Position numbers and translations under genes: made by a program. Below, in pieces: positions 16,343 through 25,179 of a DNA stretch of 26,534 nucleotides (position 1 is its first letter; each line of letters opens with the position of its first letter). This DNA comes from UBA4644 sp034933145 (GTDB taxonomy: Bacteria > Bacillota > Clostridia > Oscillospirales > Butyricicoccaceae), in NCBI GenBank assembly GCA_034933145.1, contig JAYFOA010000027.1, positions 1 to 26,534 on the forward strand, in the 5' to 3' direction. The notes under the pieces are model-generated. The model was not told where the DNA came from, ran no database searches, and saw only the letters and a list, made by a program, of their open reading frames with translations.

Positions 16343-19300
16343 ATGAGAAAAATTGTTTCGTGGTTTTTAACCGCAGCAATGTTTTTGTCGTTGGCTGTCA
16401 CAACAGCGCCCATAGCGCAAGCGGTGGAGGTAACCCAGCGTTATATCTATGATGCAGAGACCCTGTCTGATGGAACCATCGGCGTATTGTTTATTTACGG
16501 AGGGACCAGCAGTTCCGGCATCGTAACTGGCGGTACGCTGTATTACGGCATATACGACCCGGATACACAGAGCTGGAGTCAGCAGCCAGTCACGCCAGGC
16601 GGCAGCTCCACCGTCGCCGCCAAGGATGCGGCGATGGCATTGGACTGCAGCGGAAACCCCCATGTTGCGTATGTGTTTACTGGCGGCGATTTATATGACG
16701 ATATCGGTTATGCCTACCTGTCTGAGGGTTCTTGGACGGAAGCTTTGAGTTTCAGTTCAAACAATGACGGAGACCGTACAGACGGGACCCTGTCTTCTCC
16801 CCGAATTGCAGTTGATTTCTCCGGAACAGCGCATATCGCATACATAGACAGCCAAGGAAACAATGACCTCAGCTCTTATAGCCGTTCTCCTGACCTGATG
16901 TACCGAACAATCGACGGTGGATCGATCGGCGCGACTGAAACTATTGTGCACGGCTTCTGCGAAAATGCCGGAGGCTCAACCTATTATCAAAACAGTATTG
17001 TATCTGTTCCCGCCATAACCAGTATCGGAAATACCGTATACATTGGCTGCGCAAGCAAAGGTCGATACGGTGGAGCATATGACTGGAGTGCCGCTTATAC
17101 GATTTTCCCAAGGCCATCCGGTTCAAACGCGTCATTCGATCTCTATTACGGCTCCTCATCCGCATGCGAACGTGGCTTTAAGCAGTTTGCAATGGCCGCT
17201 GACGGAGCGGGTACGTATACCCTCTACTACGTCAGCGGTACCACAACGGGCGGTATTCCGGCGGGACTTCATATTGCAAACGGTACCTCAGTGCCTATGT
17301 CTTTTTCAAGCCCGGGTACGAGTATAACAACCGGTGATATAACAACCTCAGGAGAAAAAGTCTATGCAGCAGGCATCAACACGTCGACGCTTGTTCTGTT
17401 TCAGAACGCAGCCCTCACAACTAAAACCCTATCAACCGCCCTTTCTTCTACCCATACCAGAATGGCGACGGTGGTTGCTGGTAGCAATCAGTACATCTTC
17501 TACACCGGAAACGATACCGCTAAATCCCTTTTCATCGTCAGAGTCCCCACAGAGGGCGGTGATCTGGATGAATATCAAGTGCCCAATAAAACGCCGGTTA
17601 CCATCACGGGCGTGACCGTGGCCGAAAAAGTATACGACGGCGAGCCTGCCGCGCCCGGTGGAACGCTCATAGTAACAGGGGCCGATTTAACTGAGGCGGA
17701 CCTCGATTACACCTATACCAGCACCGATGGGGGCGGCTACAGCAGCACCAGCCCGCCGACGCAAGCTGGAGCATATAAGCTTGTCATCTCGGTGCCGGAG
17801 AGTAATGCAAATTACAGCGGCGCAAGCAGTGACATCCTCTTCGACATTACGAAAAAACCCATAGTCGTGACTGGTACCGCAGCGATCGACAGAGCCTACG
17901 CGCCCGGAGATCTTGCCATAATCCTGAATACTGACAACAGCACACTTTCCGGCGTGATTTTGGCTGACGATTCTCTTGTGACGCTGGATAAGAGCGGGGC
18001 TATAGGTACGGTTGCCACGGCCGCCGCCGGTGAGGGGAAGACGGTGACCGTAACCGGCTTTATCCTTTTGGGTAGCAAGGCTGACAACTATGCCTTGAGT
18101 CAGCCGACCGGGGTCACGGTTGACATCACACCTGCGGAGCTTGCCGCGCCGACAGTCAGTCTCATAGCCGACAGCGGAAACGGTGGGCTCTCTGCCACCG
18201 TTTCCGATACCGCAAACACCCTCGGCGTCGCCTCCTACACCCTAGAGGTCTACCGGGAGGGTGCGCTTGTCAAGACCCTGACTGGACTGAGCAAAAACAC
18301 GGCTTTAAACATCCCCCTTGAAACCGGCGTGATTGAACCAGAAACATCCTACACCACCAAGGCCAAAACGGTTGCTGACACAAGTGGCAACTATACCGAT
18401 TCAGCTTTGGGCACCCAGTCAGCGGCCGCCGTTGCCCAGTACGCACCCCTCGGCTTTGCCGACAGCGCAGCATACGACATCCCGGAATCCCAGGTTGACA
18501 AACCTATCATGGTAATCGATGTCTCGGGCGGCGTTACGGGTGGTAAAGCGCCCTACTCCTTTACAGCCGATGGACTGCCCGCCTGGGTACAGATCAATTC
18601 TTTTGGTATTATCAGCGGCACGCCCGCTTCCGTAGCTGCGGCCGGCGGCACCGCGACCGTCACGGTCACGGATGCCCAATCGAACCAGCAAAGCATCACG
18701 ATCGCCTATGGTACCGTGGGCAAGGGTGACGCGCTAGCATTTAGCGGCGTGGTACCTCCAACCGAAAAGACATACGGCAACGCTCCCTTTGCCCTTGAAC
18801 TGACCTATGACGGTCAGGGGGCGAATGTAAGTTACTCCATCATCTCCGGCCCCGGCACCATGGAGGGCAGCACACTCACCATCACGGGTGCGGGCAGCAT
18901 TGTGGTGCGCGCGACCGGCACTTCGGACAACTACCTGACAAAGACGGCAGATTATGTCGTTGCCGTAAATAAAAAGGCCGTCATCATTACCCCGACGGCC
19001 TCAAGCAACAAGAAGGTTTATGGAAGCGCCGATCCCATGCTTACCTACACGCATACCGAACTTGTGGGGGGAGACAGTCTGTCAGACCCTATTCTCACCC
19101 GGGCGGCGGGAGAAAACGCCGGCGACTATGCCATTTCGGTTGCGACGAGTGCATCGGCGAACAACCCGAACTATGACTTAACACTCGCCTCCGGCAGTTA
19201 TAACTTTACCATCACCCCAAAGAGCCTCACCGTCGGCGGCGCCGCGATCAACTCGAAAGAGTATGATGGGACCACTGCCATAGAACTCTCTGACGTGACC

Positions 19301-22300
19301 TCTGTAACGCTAAACGGAGACCTTGACAGCCTGGTGCTGGGCACCGACTTTGAGGTGACGGCTGCCGCCTATACCAGTGATGCTTTTTCCGGGACCAACA
19401 AGGCGACGTCCATTACCGTTGCCCTGAAAGGTGCCATCAAAGCGAACAATTACGAGTTTACGGACGGTGCGGGCACCTACACGGGTGCCGCGACGGACAT
19501 AACCTCGGCCGTCCAGACCCTTACAGCTGCGGCGCAGACGCTGACGGTCACGCATACGCTGGATCTCTCCTCCGTCGCCTCGAGCAATGCTCCCGGGGCC
19601 GTGCTTGTCTATACGATCGAGGGTGGAACCTCCGAATATGCCACCCTGTCCGGATCCATTTTGACAGGAACGGCGCCTGGCACCCTGACTGTCAACATTA
19701 ATTCTGCCGCTGTGGATGTGGGTGGAAGTGTCGATTTTGAATACATGGCCGCGTTACAAAAACAGATCATCGTAACCGTCTCAGCAAAGACAAATGCCGA
19801 CAATACCATTACATTTGAGGACGACGGCATCACCTATGGCGAGACATATTCCCCGAATGCCACGACCACCCTAACAGGTGGAACATGGAGCTACCAGTAT
19901 ACCGGTACGGCAACCAGCGGCGCATCCTATTCCGGCATTACACCGCCCACGCTTGCCGGCAGCTACACCGTCACGGCCACTTACGAAAACGATACGCACA
20001 TTGGAACAAAGGCCGCGGGCATGACCATTGCACGCAAAGCCCTTACGATCACCGACATAGCGGCCGTCGATAAAACATATGACGGAACAAACGTTGTGTC
20101 AATCTTAGGCGGTACCCTTTCGGGCATTATAACTGGTGACGCGGTAACCCCCATCGTCCCGGCCACTGGCACCACCGCCGACGCAAACGCCGGAGACAAT
20201 AAGGCAGTCACACTCGGCCCCATCACCCTTGATGGCGCCGACAAGGACAATTATACACTGACCCAGCCTGCGGGCATCACGGTTGATATTTTGCCGAAAG
20301 CGATCACCTTTATGGTCGAAACCGTCACGGGGCAGGAATATACCGGAGCCCAGATTACGCCTGCTCCCACGGTCAAGGATGTCACAACGACATTGGCCGA
20401 GGGCATTGACTATACGCTGGGCTACGGTGCTAACCTCAACGCCGGGACGGGAGAGGGCAGCATCACGGTCACCGGCATCAGAAATTATCTCGGAAGTAGC
20501 GCTGATGTGACATTCGATATAACAAAGTCAACCTATGGCGGCGCGGCCGTTTTGGGGACAAAACAGGTGATTTCGAACACCGCGGTTGAGGATGTCATAT
20601 ATGATTTATCCGCCATCGCCTTCCCGGCGGGTTTCCTCAATAAGAGCTTTTTCTCGGCTACCATCGAAAATGATCCGCAAGGTCTGCTTTCCGGGGCGTC
20701 GGTATCCGGCAGTATACTGACTTTCAACGTCGCAGCCAAAGCCGCCGGCACATCGGGAGAGCTTCATGTTGTCGTTTGCAGCGACAATTATAACAGCTAT
20801 ACAGTAGTCATAACAATTACAACAGTTGACAAGGCGCCGGTCATCGTCACTGGGGTTACCGTCATGAGCAAAATTTACAACGGCATCCCTGCCGTGGCAG
20901 ATGGGATACCGACGAACGGCGACGGCTACAGTGGATTTTATGAATACTGGTATGAAGGCACCGGAGCGACTGCCTATGGCAGCGCTACCGCACCCAAAAA
21001 CGCCGGCACCTACCGACTGATTGTGCGAATCCCCGCCGATGACCCAACCTATACCGGTGCACAAATGGTGGATTTCACGATTTCTAAAGCAGTACTCATA
21101 GTGAAACCTCATAATGTGACTATTTATATAGGGGATTCCCTTCCCACCCCCACTGTTTCTTATGAAGGGCTGCAGGGAAGTGACGAAGGTGCGGCTATCG
21201 CTCAGCTCTCCAGCGGGAATCTGGACATGGAAATCAAGGATGCCGACGGGGTCACAGCACTGGCGAGCAGTGCGGCACGCGGAAGCTATACCATCGTATT
21301 TATAGGCTCGCCTGTCTTTTCAGAAGCGGACAATTATACAATAACTACCGTAAATGGGATTCTGACTATCAACAATCGGCCCTCGGGCGGCGACGGGAGC
21401 TCTGACTCGCCTTCATATAACGCGGATGTTTCCAACGGCGGGAGACTACCTGTAAACGTAAATTCTGAAGTCAACAGCGCATCAGTCAATCTTGAGACAA
21501 TAACCAGCAACCTTGCCAATGGTGACAATCTTTTTGTGACATTACCCTCCATACCGGGTGTAACCACATATACCGCAATTTTTCCCGTTTCTTCTCTGTC
21601 AGGCTCAAAAGCAGGTTCGATGACAATCAATACCGAAAAAGGAAGTATTACAGTACCGGGAAATATGCTTTTCGGGATGGGATTAACGGGAAACGCTGAA
21701 ATCAACCTTGGAGTGGGAGACAGACTGGATCTCCCGGATGATGTAAAAAACGTAATTGGTGACCATCCGATAATAAGTCTCACGCTGACTATTGGCGGAC
21801 ATCCGGCTGCGTGGAGCAAACCGGATGTACCTGTTGCCGTGAGCATACCCTATGCGCCGACTGCGGAAGAACTGGAAGACCCTGAAAGCATTGTCGTCTG
21901 GTACATCGACGACAGTGGAAACATCATTAACATTCCTAACGGACACTATGATGCAGCAGCAGGCACAGTTGCATTCACCATTACCCACTTTAGTAACTAT
22001 GCGGTAGCGTATAACAAGGTGAGCTTTAATGATGTTTCCTCGACTGCATGGTATCACGATGCGGTGAGTTTCATCGCAGCAAGGGGAATTACGACCGGCA
22101 CGTGCAGTGGCATTTACAGCCCTGATGCAAAACTGACACGCGGAGAATTCATTGTTCTACTGATGAGAGCTTACGGAATATCTCCGGATACAAGCTTCAC
22201 GGATAACTTTACCGACGCTGGTAACACCTATTACACAGGCTATCTCGCGGCGGCAAAACGGCTGGGGATAACATTGGGCGTAGGGAACAATATGTACGCG

Positions 22301-22564
22301 CCGGGTAGAGAAATCACACGTCAGGAGATGTTCACACTGTTGTATAATGCCCTCAAAATTATAGGTCAGCTCCCACAGGGAAACTCCGGGAAAACGGTTC
22401 TCGACTTCTCCGACGCTTCGCAAATAAGTGATTGGGCAAGAGAGGCAATGGCAACCTTTGTCGTGACGGGCACCGTCGTTGGCTCAAATGGTAAGCTCAC
22501 TCCGACAGGCACGGCAACCAGGGCAGAAATAGCGCAAGTACTGCTTAACTTGTTGGAGAGATAA
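16343..22564 (+). CDS. Giant SLH-anchored surface protein with YDG/MBG-type Ig repeats
   Basis: 2073 residues, start fixed by AAGGAGG before the ATG. Signal peptide 1-27 (MRKIVSWFLTAAMF...AQA, cut before VEV). Residues about 28-415 look like a beta-propeller: repeated G-PHVAYV / GTAHIAYID motifs and alternating strands. Residues about 417-1680 are a chain of Ig-like stalk domains of the MBG and YDG kinds, with motifs KVYDGEPA, KKVYGSADPMLTYT, KEYDGTTAIEL, KTYDGTNVVSI, DNYTLTQPAGITVDI and a He_PIG-like part (LPAWVQINSFGIISGTP). Then a pre-SLH domain (about 1690-1885) and three SLH domains (1891-2073). Only one Cys region is evident near the C-terminus and N-terminus, so rigidity comes from the repeats. 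Expected role: long rod-like adhesin or scaffold on the cell wall; the propeller would be the outermost, ligand-facing part (inference). A hairpin follows the stop. Confidence 0.96.
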   Translation: MRKIVSWFLTAAMFLSLAVTTAPIAQAVEVTQRYIYDAETLSDGTIGVLFIYGGTSSSGIVTGGTLYYGIYDPDTQSWSQQPVTPGGSSTVAAKDAAMALDCSGNPHVAYVFTGGDLYDDIGYAYLSEGSWTEALSFSSNNDGDRTDGTLSSPRIAVDFSGTAHIAYIDSQGNNDLSSYSRSPDLMYRTIDGGSIGATETIVHGFCENAGGSTYYQNSIVSVPAITSIGNTVYIGCASKGRYGGAYDWSAAYTIFPRPSGSNASFDLYYGSSSACERGFKQFAMAADGAGTYTLYYVSGTTTGGIPAGLHIANGTSVPMSFSSPGTSITTGDITTSGEKVYAAGINTSTLVLFQNAALTTKTLSTALSSTHTRMATVVAGSNQYIFYTGNDTAKSLFIVRVPTEGGDLDEYQVPNKTPVTITGVTVAEKVYDGEPAAPGGTLIVTGADLTEADLDYTYTSTDGGGYSSTSPPTQAGAYKLVISVPESNANYSGASSDILFDITKKPIVVTGTAAIDRAYAPGDLAIILNTDNSTLSGVILADDSLVTLDKSGAIGTVATAAAGEGKTVTVTGFILLGSKADNYALSQPTGVTVDITPAELAAPTVSLIADSGNGGLSATVSDTANTLGVASYTLEVYREGALVKTLTGLSKNTALNIPLETGVIEPETSYTTKAKTVADTSGNYTDSALGTQSAAAVAQYAPLGFADSAAYDIPESQVDKPIMVIDVSGGVTGGKAPYSFTADGLPAWVQINSFGIISGTPASVAAAGGTATVTVTDAQSNQQSITIAYGTVGKGDALAFSGVVPPTEKTYGNAPFALELTYDGQGANVSYSIISGPGTMEGSTLTITGAGSIVVRATGTSDNYLTKTADYVVAVNKKAVIITPTASSNKKVYGSADPMLTYTHTELVGGDSLSDPILTRAAGENAGDYAISVATSASANNPNYDLTLASGSYNFTITPKSLTVGGAAINSKEYDGTTAIELSDVTSVTLNGDLDSLVLGTDFEVTAAAYTSDAFSGTNKATSITVALKGAIKANNYEFTDGAGTYTGAATDITSAVQTLTAAAQTLTVTHTLDLSSVASSNAPGAVLVYTIEGGTSEYATLSGSILTGTAPGTLTVNINSAAVDVGGSVDFEYMAALQKQIIVTVSAKTNADNTITFEDDGITYGETYSPNATTTLTGGTWSYQYTGTATSGASYSGITPPTLAGSYTVTATYENDTHIGTKAAGMTIARKALTITDIAAVDKTYDGTNVVSILGGTLSGIITGDAVTPIVPATGTTADANAGDNKAVTLGPITLDGADKDNYTLTQPAGITVDILPKAITFMVETVTGQEYTGAQITPAPTVKDVTTTLAEGIDYTLGYGANLNAGTGEGSITVTGIRNYLGSSADVTFDITKSTYGGAAVLGTKQVISNTAVEDVIYDLSAIAFPAGFLNKSFFSATIENDPQGLLSGASVSGSILTFNVAAKAAGTSGELHVVVCSDNYNSYTVVITITTVDKAPVIVTGVTVMSKIYNGIPAVADGIPTNGDGYSGFYEYWYEGTGATAYGSATAPKNAGTYRLIVRIPADDPTYTGAQMVDFTISKAVLIVKPHNVTIYIGDSLPTPTVSYEGLQGSDEGAAIAQLSSGNLDMEIKDADGVTALASSAARGSYTIVFIGSPVFSEADNYTITTVNGILTINNRPSGGDGSSDSPSYNADVSNGGRLPVNVNSEVNSASVNLETITSNLANGDNLFVTLPSIPGVTTYTAIFPVSSLSGSKAGSMTINTEKGSITVPGNMLFGMGLTGNAEINLGVGDRLDLPDDVKNVIGDHPIISLTLTIGGHPAAWSKPDVPVAVSIPYAPTAEELEDPESIVVWYIDDSGNIINIPNGHYDAAAGTVAFTITHFSNYAVAYNKVSFNDVSSTAWYHDAVSFIAARGITTGTCSGIYSPDAKLTRGEFIVLLMRAYGISPDTSFTDNFTDAGNTYYTGYLAAAKRLGITLGVGNNMYAPGREITRQEMFTLLYNALKIIGQLPQGNSGKTVLDFSDASQISDWAREAMATFVVTGTVVGSNGKLTPTGTATRAEIAQVLLNLLER

Positions 22565-22590
22565 TCTAAACAATTCTAACTATTCAGGCC

Positions 22591-22624
22591 GAAAGCCAGT
22601 CACAAATTGTGACTGGCTTTCGAT
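22591..22624. terminator. Long palindromic hairpin after the giant SLH gene
   Basis: GAAAGCCAGTCACAA and TTGTGACTGGCTTTC form a perfect 15-bp dyad around one base, 26 bp after the SLH stop. The T tract on the + strand is short (CGATTT), so it is a good hairpin but not an ideal terminator. Confidence 0.65.
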
Positions 22625-22658
22625 TTACCGTGACGTTGTTCATCGGCATTTATTATCT

Positions 22659-23273
22659 GGAGGGAAAAAATACTACTTTGTCGCATTGCTAATCCTGCTG
22701 GAAACAATGCTGCCATTCTTTCTGATTTTTGAAGGACGCAATCCCCAGGCACGAGAACTCACGATCATTGCCGTAATCTGCGCCATCGGCGTCGCGGGCC
22801 GCGCGGCCTTCTTTATGTTGCCGCAGTTTAAGCCTGTCATGGCGCTGTCAATCATTGCGGGTGTTGCGTTCGGCGGTGAAACCGGTTTTCTCGTGGGTGC
22901 TATGACCATGCTTACTTCCAATATTTTGTTCGGTCAGGGACCGTGGACGCCGTGGCAGATGTTCGCAATGGGCGTTATCGGCTTTTTAGCGGGTGTTCTG
23001 TTCCGCAAAGGCTGGCTTCGCCGAAGCCGTGTTTCACTGTGTGTGTTCGGCGGGCTGAGCGCTGTTATCATCTACGGCGGCATAGTGAACCCCGCCTCCG
23101 CACTTATGTGGGCCGGCACGCTCAACCCAAAAATACTGCTGACTTATTATCTTGCGGGCTTTCCAATGGACTGCATCCAGGCAGCCGCCACATGGCTGTT
23201 TCTCTGGTTCGCCGCCGAGCCTATGCTTGAAAGACTCGAGCGCATCAAGGTAAAGTACGGACTTGTGGAATAG
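22659..23273 (+). pseudogene. ECF-transporter S component, 5' truncated
   Basis: The clear homology starts at about 22662 (GGKKYYFVALLILLETMLPFF) and runs to the stop at 23273: FEGRNPQARELTIIA, AVAGRAAFFMLPQFKP-like, FGGETGFLVGAMT and FGQGPWTPWQMFAMG, features of an energy-coupling-factor S component family with about five to six membrane helices. Family proteins, as I recall them, carry roughly 30-40 further N-terminal residues with another helix. Here that part is missing: the frame upstream is open but reads through the terminator hairpin of the SLH gene and holds no ATG. The only start-like codon inside is TTG at 22686, with GGAGGG 22 nt away, too far. Probably a truncated gene left by a deletion, though a shortened product from the TTG is possible. 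No ECF A/T genes lie nearby; the substrate is unknown. Confidence 0.75.
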
Positions 23274-23437
23274 GTGGAGTATAGTTTCATATACGCAGTA
23301 AACCCGATCATTCTAAAAAGCAGTATAACGATTATAATTGTGGAGACTATTTTTTTACAAAGATAGTATTGCCGGTGTACCGTTCAAATGCTACATAAAG
23401 GTACGGATTTATGTATCCTGAAAAAAGTTCTGTCTAA

Positions 23438-23475
23438 AAAAGTGAGGCTATGAAGTAATTCATTTCCTCACTTTT
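23438..23475. terminator. Bidirectional terminator between converging genes
   Basis: AAAAGTGAGG (23438-23447) pairs with CCTCACTTTT (23466-23475); the loop contains a second small stem (ATGAA/TTCAT). A and T runs flank both sides. It serves the ECF remnant on the + strand and the CarD-like operon on the - strand. The remainder of 23274-23542 shows no gene. Confidence 0.75.
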
Positions 23476-23542
23476 ATATAAATAATGTATAAATTCTGGA
23501 GCATATTGCATATTTGTCACTGCAAGCTAAGACAATCCTCCG

Positions 23543-23941
23543 TCATTTATCAACACTTTTCGTAGTACGTATTGCATCGGTCTCTGCATGCTTCTTTTTT
23601 GGTTTCGCCGGTGCCTTCGCAGCAGAGGATCGCTTTTTTGTAATTTTGCGTTTTTGCTCAAGTAGGGCACACTGCTCCTCCTCACGCCGCTTTTCATCTT
23701 CCTCCGCACGTTTTCGTTGTTCTTCTTCCGCGCGCTCCCGAACCTGCCGCAATTCGTTTTCCATTTCCGCTTTGGCGGACGGATCACACAATTCCAAGAA
23801 CGATTCAAACGCGGAGGGGAAAAGGAATTTCTTGGTTCCGTATTCTTCACAAAATTGCACCGTTACAATTGCTGAGGCTTGACTTATCACCGTTCCCATC
23901 CCAAATTGATGGTGGTGGACTTGTCTATTCATTATATTCAC
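23543..23941 (-). CDS. SH3/KOW-like small protein with charged coiled coil and basic tail
   Basis: 132 residues. An N-terminal domain of about 45 residues (HHHQFGMGTVISQASAIVTVQF, then KKFLFPSAFESFL) has the G-G-V...V-V-F...KKFLFP-AF pattern of small SH3-like domains found at the ends of helicases and in CarD-type proteins. Residues about 55-95 form a Glu/Arg-rich coiled coil (ENELRQVRERAEEEQRKR), and the tail is Lys/Ala/Pro-rich (KKRSSAAKAPAKPKKKH), fit for nucleic-acid contact. Start: the GTG at 23941 has GGAGGG 9 nt upstream, while the ATG at 23932 would be 18 nt away, so GTG is preferred. It overlaps the CarD-like gene by 17 bp, so it is the last gene of that operon. Precise function unknown. 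Confidence 0.8.
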   Translation of the reverse strand: MNIMNRQVHHHQFGMGTVISQASAIVTVQFCEEYGTKKFLFPSAFESFLELCDPSAKAEMENELRQVRERAEEEQRKRAEEDEKRREEEQCALLEQKRKITKKRSSAAKAPAKPKKKHAETDAIRTTKSVDK

Positions 23942-24461
23942 TGTCAGTATCCCTCCGCTTTTCGCTTACTCTCTTCGAGATATATTTAGGAACTTTATCT
24001 TTTGGAATATCAAGCGCAGCGGCTAATTCGCCGAAAAGTAGTTCCTCCGCGCGCTTCATAAACTGTTCGTCCACAGTCCCAAATCTACGTTTTTGTTGCT
24101 CTGCAAATTGCTTTTTTGCGTAGATAGACATGGTAAGTTCGATTAAGTCCGAGCATTCGTGTGTGTTTAGCGATGTCTTATAGTGTTCCGCCAGCTGATT
24201 TAAAGCGCGGTTATGATAGGCCTCCGCTTGCATAGCAGGGATCATATCTATAATTCTCTCCGCCTCTTCTTTCGAGATAATTGGCCGCATAAATACTTTT
24301 GTTGAATTTACAGGTGCAAAAATCGTGCAATTCTGATAAAGGAGATCCAGAACATAGAAGAGCTGTTCTTTGTCCTTCCCATCCAGCTCCCGTGTTGTAA
24401 TATCCGCAACTTTGCACACGCCTGTGCTTCCGTAAATAATTAAGTCTCCAACTTGATACAT
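23925..24461 (-). CDS. CarD-like RNA polymerase-binding transcription factor
   Basis: 178 residues. The N-terminal CarD_CdnL_TRCF domain begins MYQVGDLIIYGSTGVCKVADI and continues with LFYVLDLLYQNCTIFAPVN, the strand pattern that binds the polymerase beta subunit. The rest (about 75-178) is helical (EEAERIIDMIP, LIELTMSIYAKKQ, KRAEELLFGELAAALDI), as in CarD, where the C-terminal helices contact promoter DNA. The ATG at 24461 has GGAGG 6-7 nt upstream; that site overlaps the stop of the Cys-rich gene, so translation is probably coupled. CarD proteins stabilise open promoter complexes. Clostridia often have several CarD-like paralogs; this may be an accessory copy. The acidic C-terminus (RRDTDSEYNE) ends inside the next gene. 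Confidence 0.93.
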   Translation of the reverse strand: MYQVGDLIIYGSTGVCKVADITTRELDGKDKEQLFYVLDLLYQNCTIFAPVNSTKVFMRPIISKEEAERIIDMIPAMQAEAYHNRALNQLAEHYKTSLNTHECSDLIELTMSIYAKKQFAEQQKRRFGTVDEQFMKRAEELLFGELAAALDIPKDKVPKYISKRVSEKRRDTDSEYNE

Positions 24462-24468
24462 TTTTTCC

Positions 24469-24732
24469 TTACCTCCGGGTTTTTGCTCCGATATCCGTCC
24501 AAGGACGGGAGCCTCCATAATACTTTCTGGCGATATGCGCCTGCATTGCTTCATCTAATGAGCACAGCCTTTCCTGCGCTTTTTCCCGACTGCAAGTGTT
24601 CCGATAGTAAGAACATTTGATTCCGCTGCATTTTGGGATATCAAGCCATCGGCATTTTCCATTTTCAAGCAGTCCTTCACAGTCGGGAAGTTTCAATAAT
24701 TCAGGATTTGAGTACCGGGTAAGCGCGGCCAT
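24469..24732 (-). CDS. Small cysteine-rich protein of unknown function
   Basis: 87 residues with six cysteines at about 18, 27, 34, 39, 46 and 56 (PDCEG, GKCRW, PKCSGIKCSYY, NTCSR, RLCSL), a spacing that suggests a zinc or Fe-S site. No signal peptide or membrane helix. The ATG follows the stop of the uvrA remnant directly (TGA-ATG), and AAGGTG lies about 7 nt upstream, so it can be translated by re-initiation or on its own. Seven bases separate its stop from the CarD-like start, so the two are surely co-transcribed. A role with the CarD-like protein is plausible from the arrangement only. Confidence 0.75.
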   Translation of the reverse strand: MAALTRYSNPELLKLPDCEGLLENGKCRWLDIPKCSGIKCSYYRNTCSREKAQERLCSLDEAMQAHIARKYYGGSRPWTDIGAKTRR

Positions 24733-25041
24733 TCAGTTCACCTTATTTCGCCAAAGCCAGTTTAAGGAATTGTTCGATACAAGCGCCTCGTTCGCCGTCA
24801 CATCCAGCATTTCAGCAATATTTTTCCCTTTAAACCGGACTTCCAATGTTTCTCGGTAATATTTTTTGTCTTTGCGGATATCGCAAGGGACATATAGAGC
24901 GGGAAGATAATGCATACGTTTTGCGGTTATTTCAAGCAGTTTTTGGTGTGCCCCTTTTTTCTCATGAACTACAGGAGCCGGTACCTGAAAACGGGTTCCT
25001 TTCACCAACTGCATAATTTGGTCTGCAATCTGGTCGACCGT
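24733..25041 (-). pseudogene. uvrA: Collapsed uvrA remnant
   Basis: UvrA is the DNA-damage recognition ATPase of nucleotide excision repair, about 940 residues. Here two distant parts are fused. TVDQIADQIMQL...GTRFQVPAPVVHEKKGAH...KLLE matches the region near UvrA residue 150. Directly after it, MHYLPALYVPCDIRKDKKYYRETLEVRFKGKNIAEMLDVT matches the second zinc finger region near residue 740. Everything between, including the first signature and second Walker A, is missing, and one zinc-binding Cys (usual CEVC) is Arg. A TAA stop (25044-25042) stands where the family has Gln before TVDQ, so only an ORF of 93 residues from ATG 25014 remains. No repair function is possible. It remains joined to the Cys-rich gene. 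Confidence 0.8.
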
Positions 25042-25143
25042 TTAGTGGTTGTTCTCCCTTGCTGCGGAAATAATAATGGAACTAAGTTTTTCTAATTCCA
25101 CAGAATATCCCATTTTCTGTTTTGCTTAAAATGAAGAAACATA

Positions 25144-25179
25144 TAGTTCTGACAACAGGACTTACGTTCGTCAGAACTA
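25144..25179. repeat. Inverted repeat upstream of the uvrA-remnant operon
   Basis: TAGTTCTGAC (25144-25153) and GTCAGAACTA (25170-25179) are a perfect 10-bp inverted repeat with a 16-nt centre, which itself can pair AAC with GTT. No T run follows on either strand. On the minus strand the inner TTGTCA could be a -35 for the operon (spacer 17, weak ATTTTA), so an operator overlapping a promoter is one reading. Confidence 0.5.

Noticed and set aside
22591..22621. Perfect palindrome as an attachment or IS end
   Set aside because: Its place 26 bp after a stop codon fits a terminator better, and no second copy or integrase gene is present.
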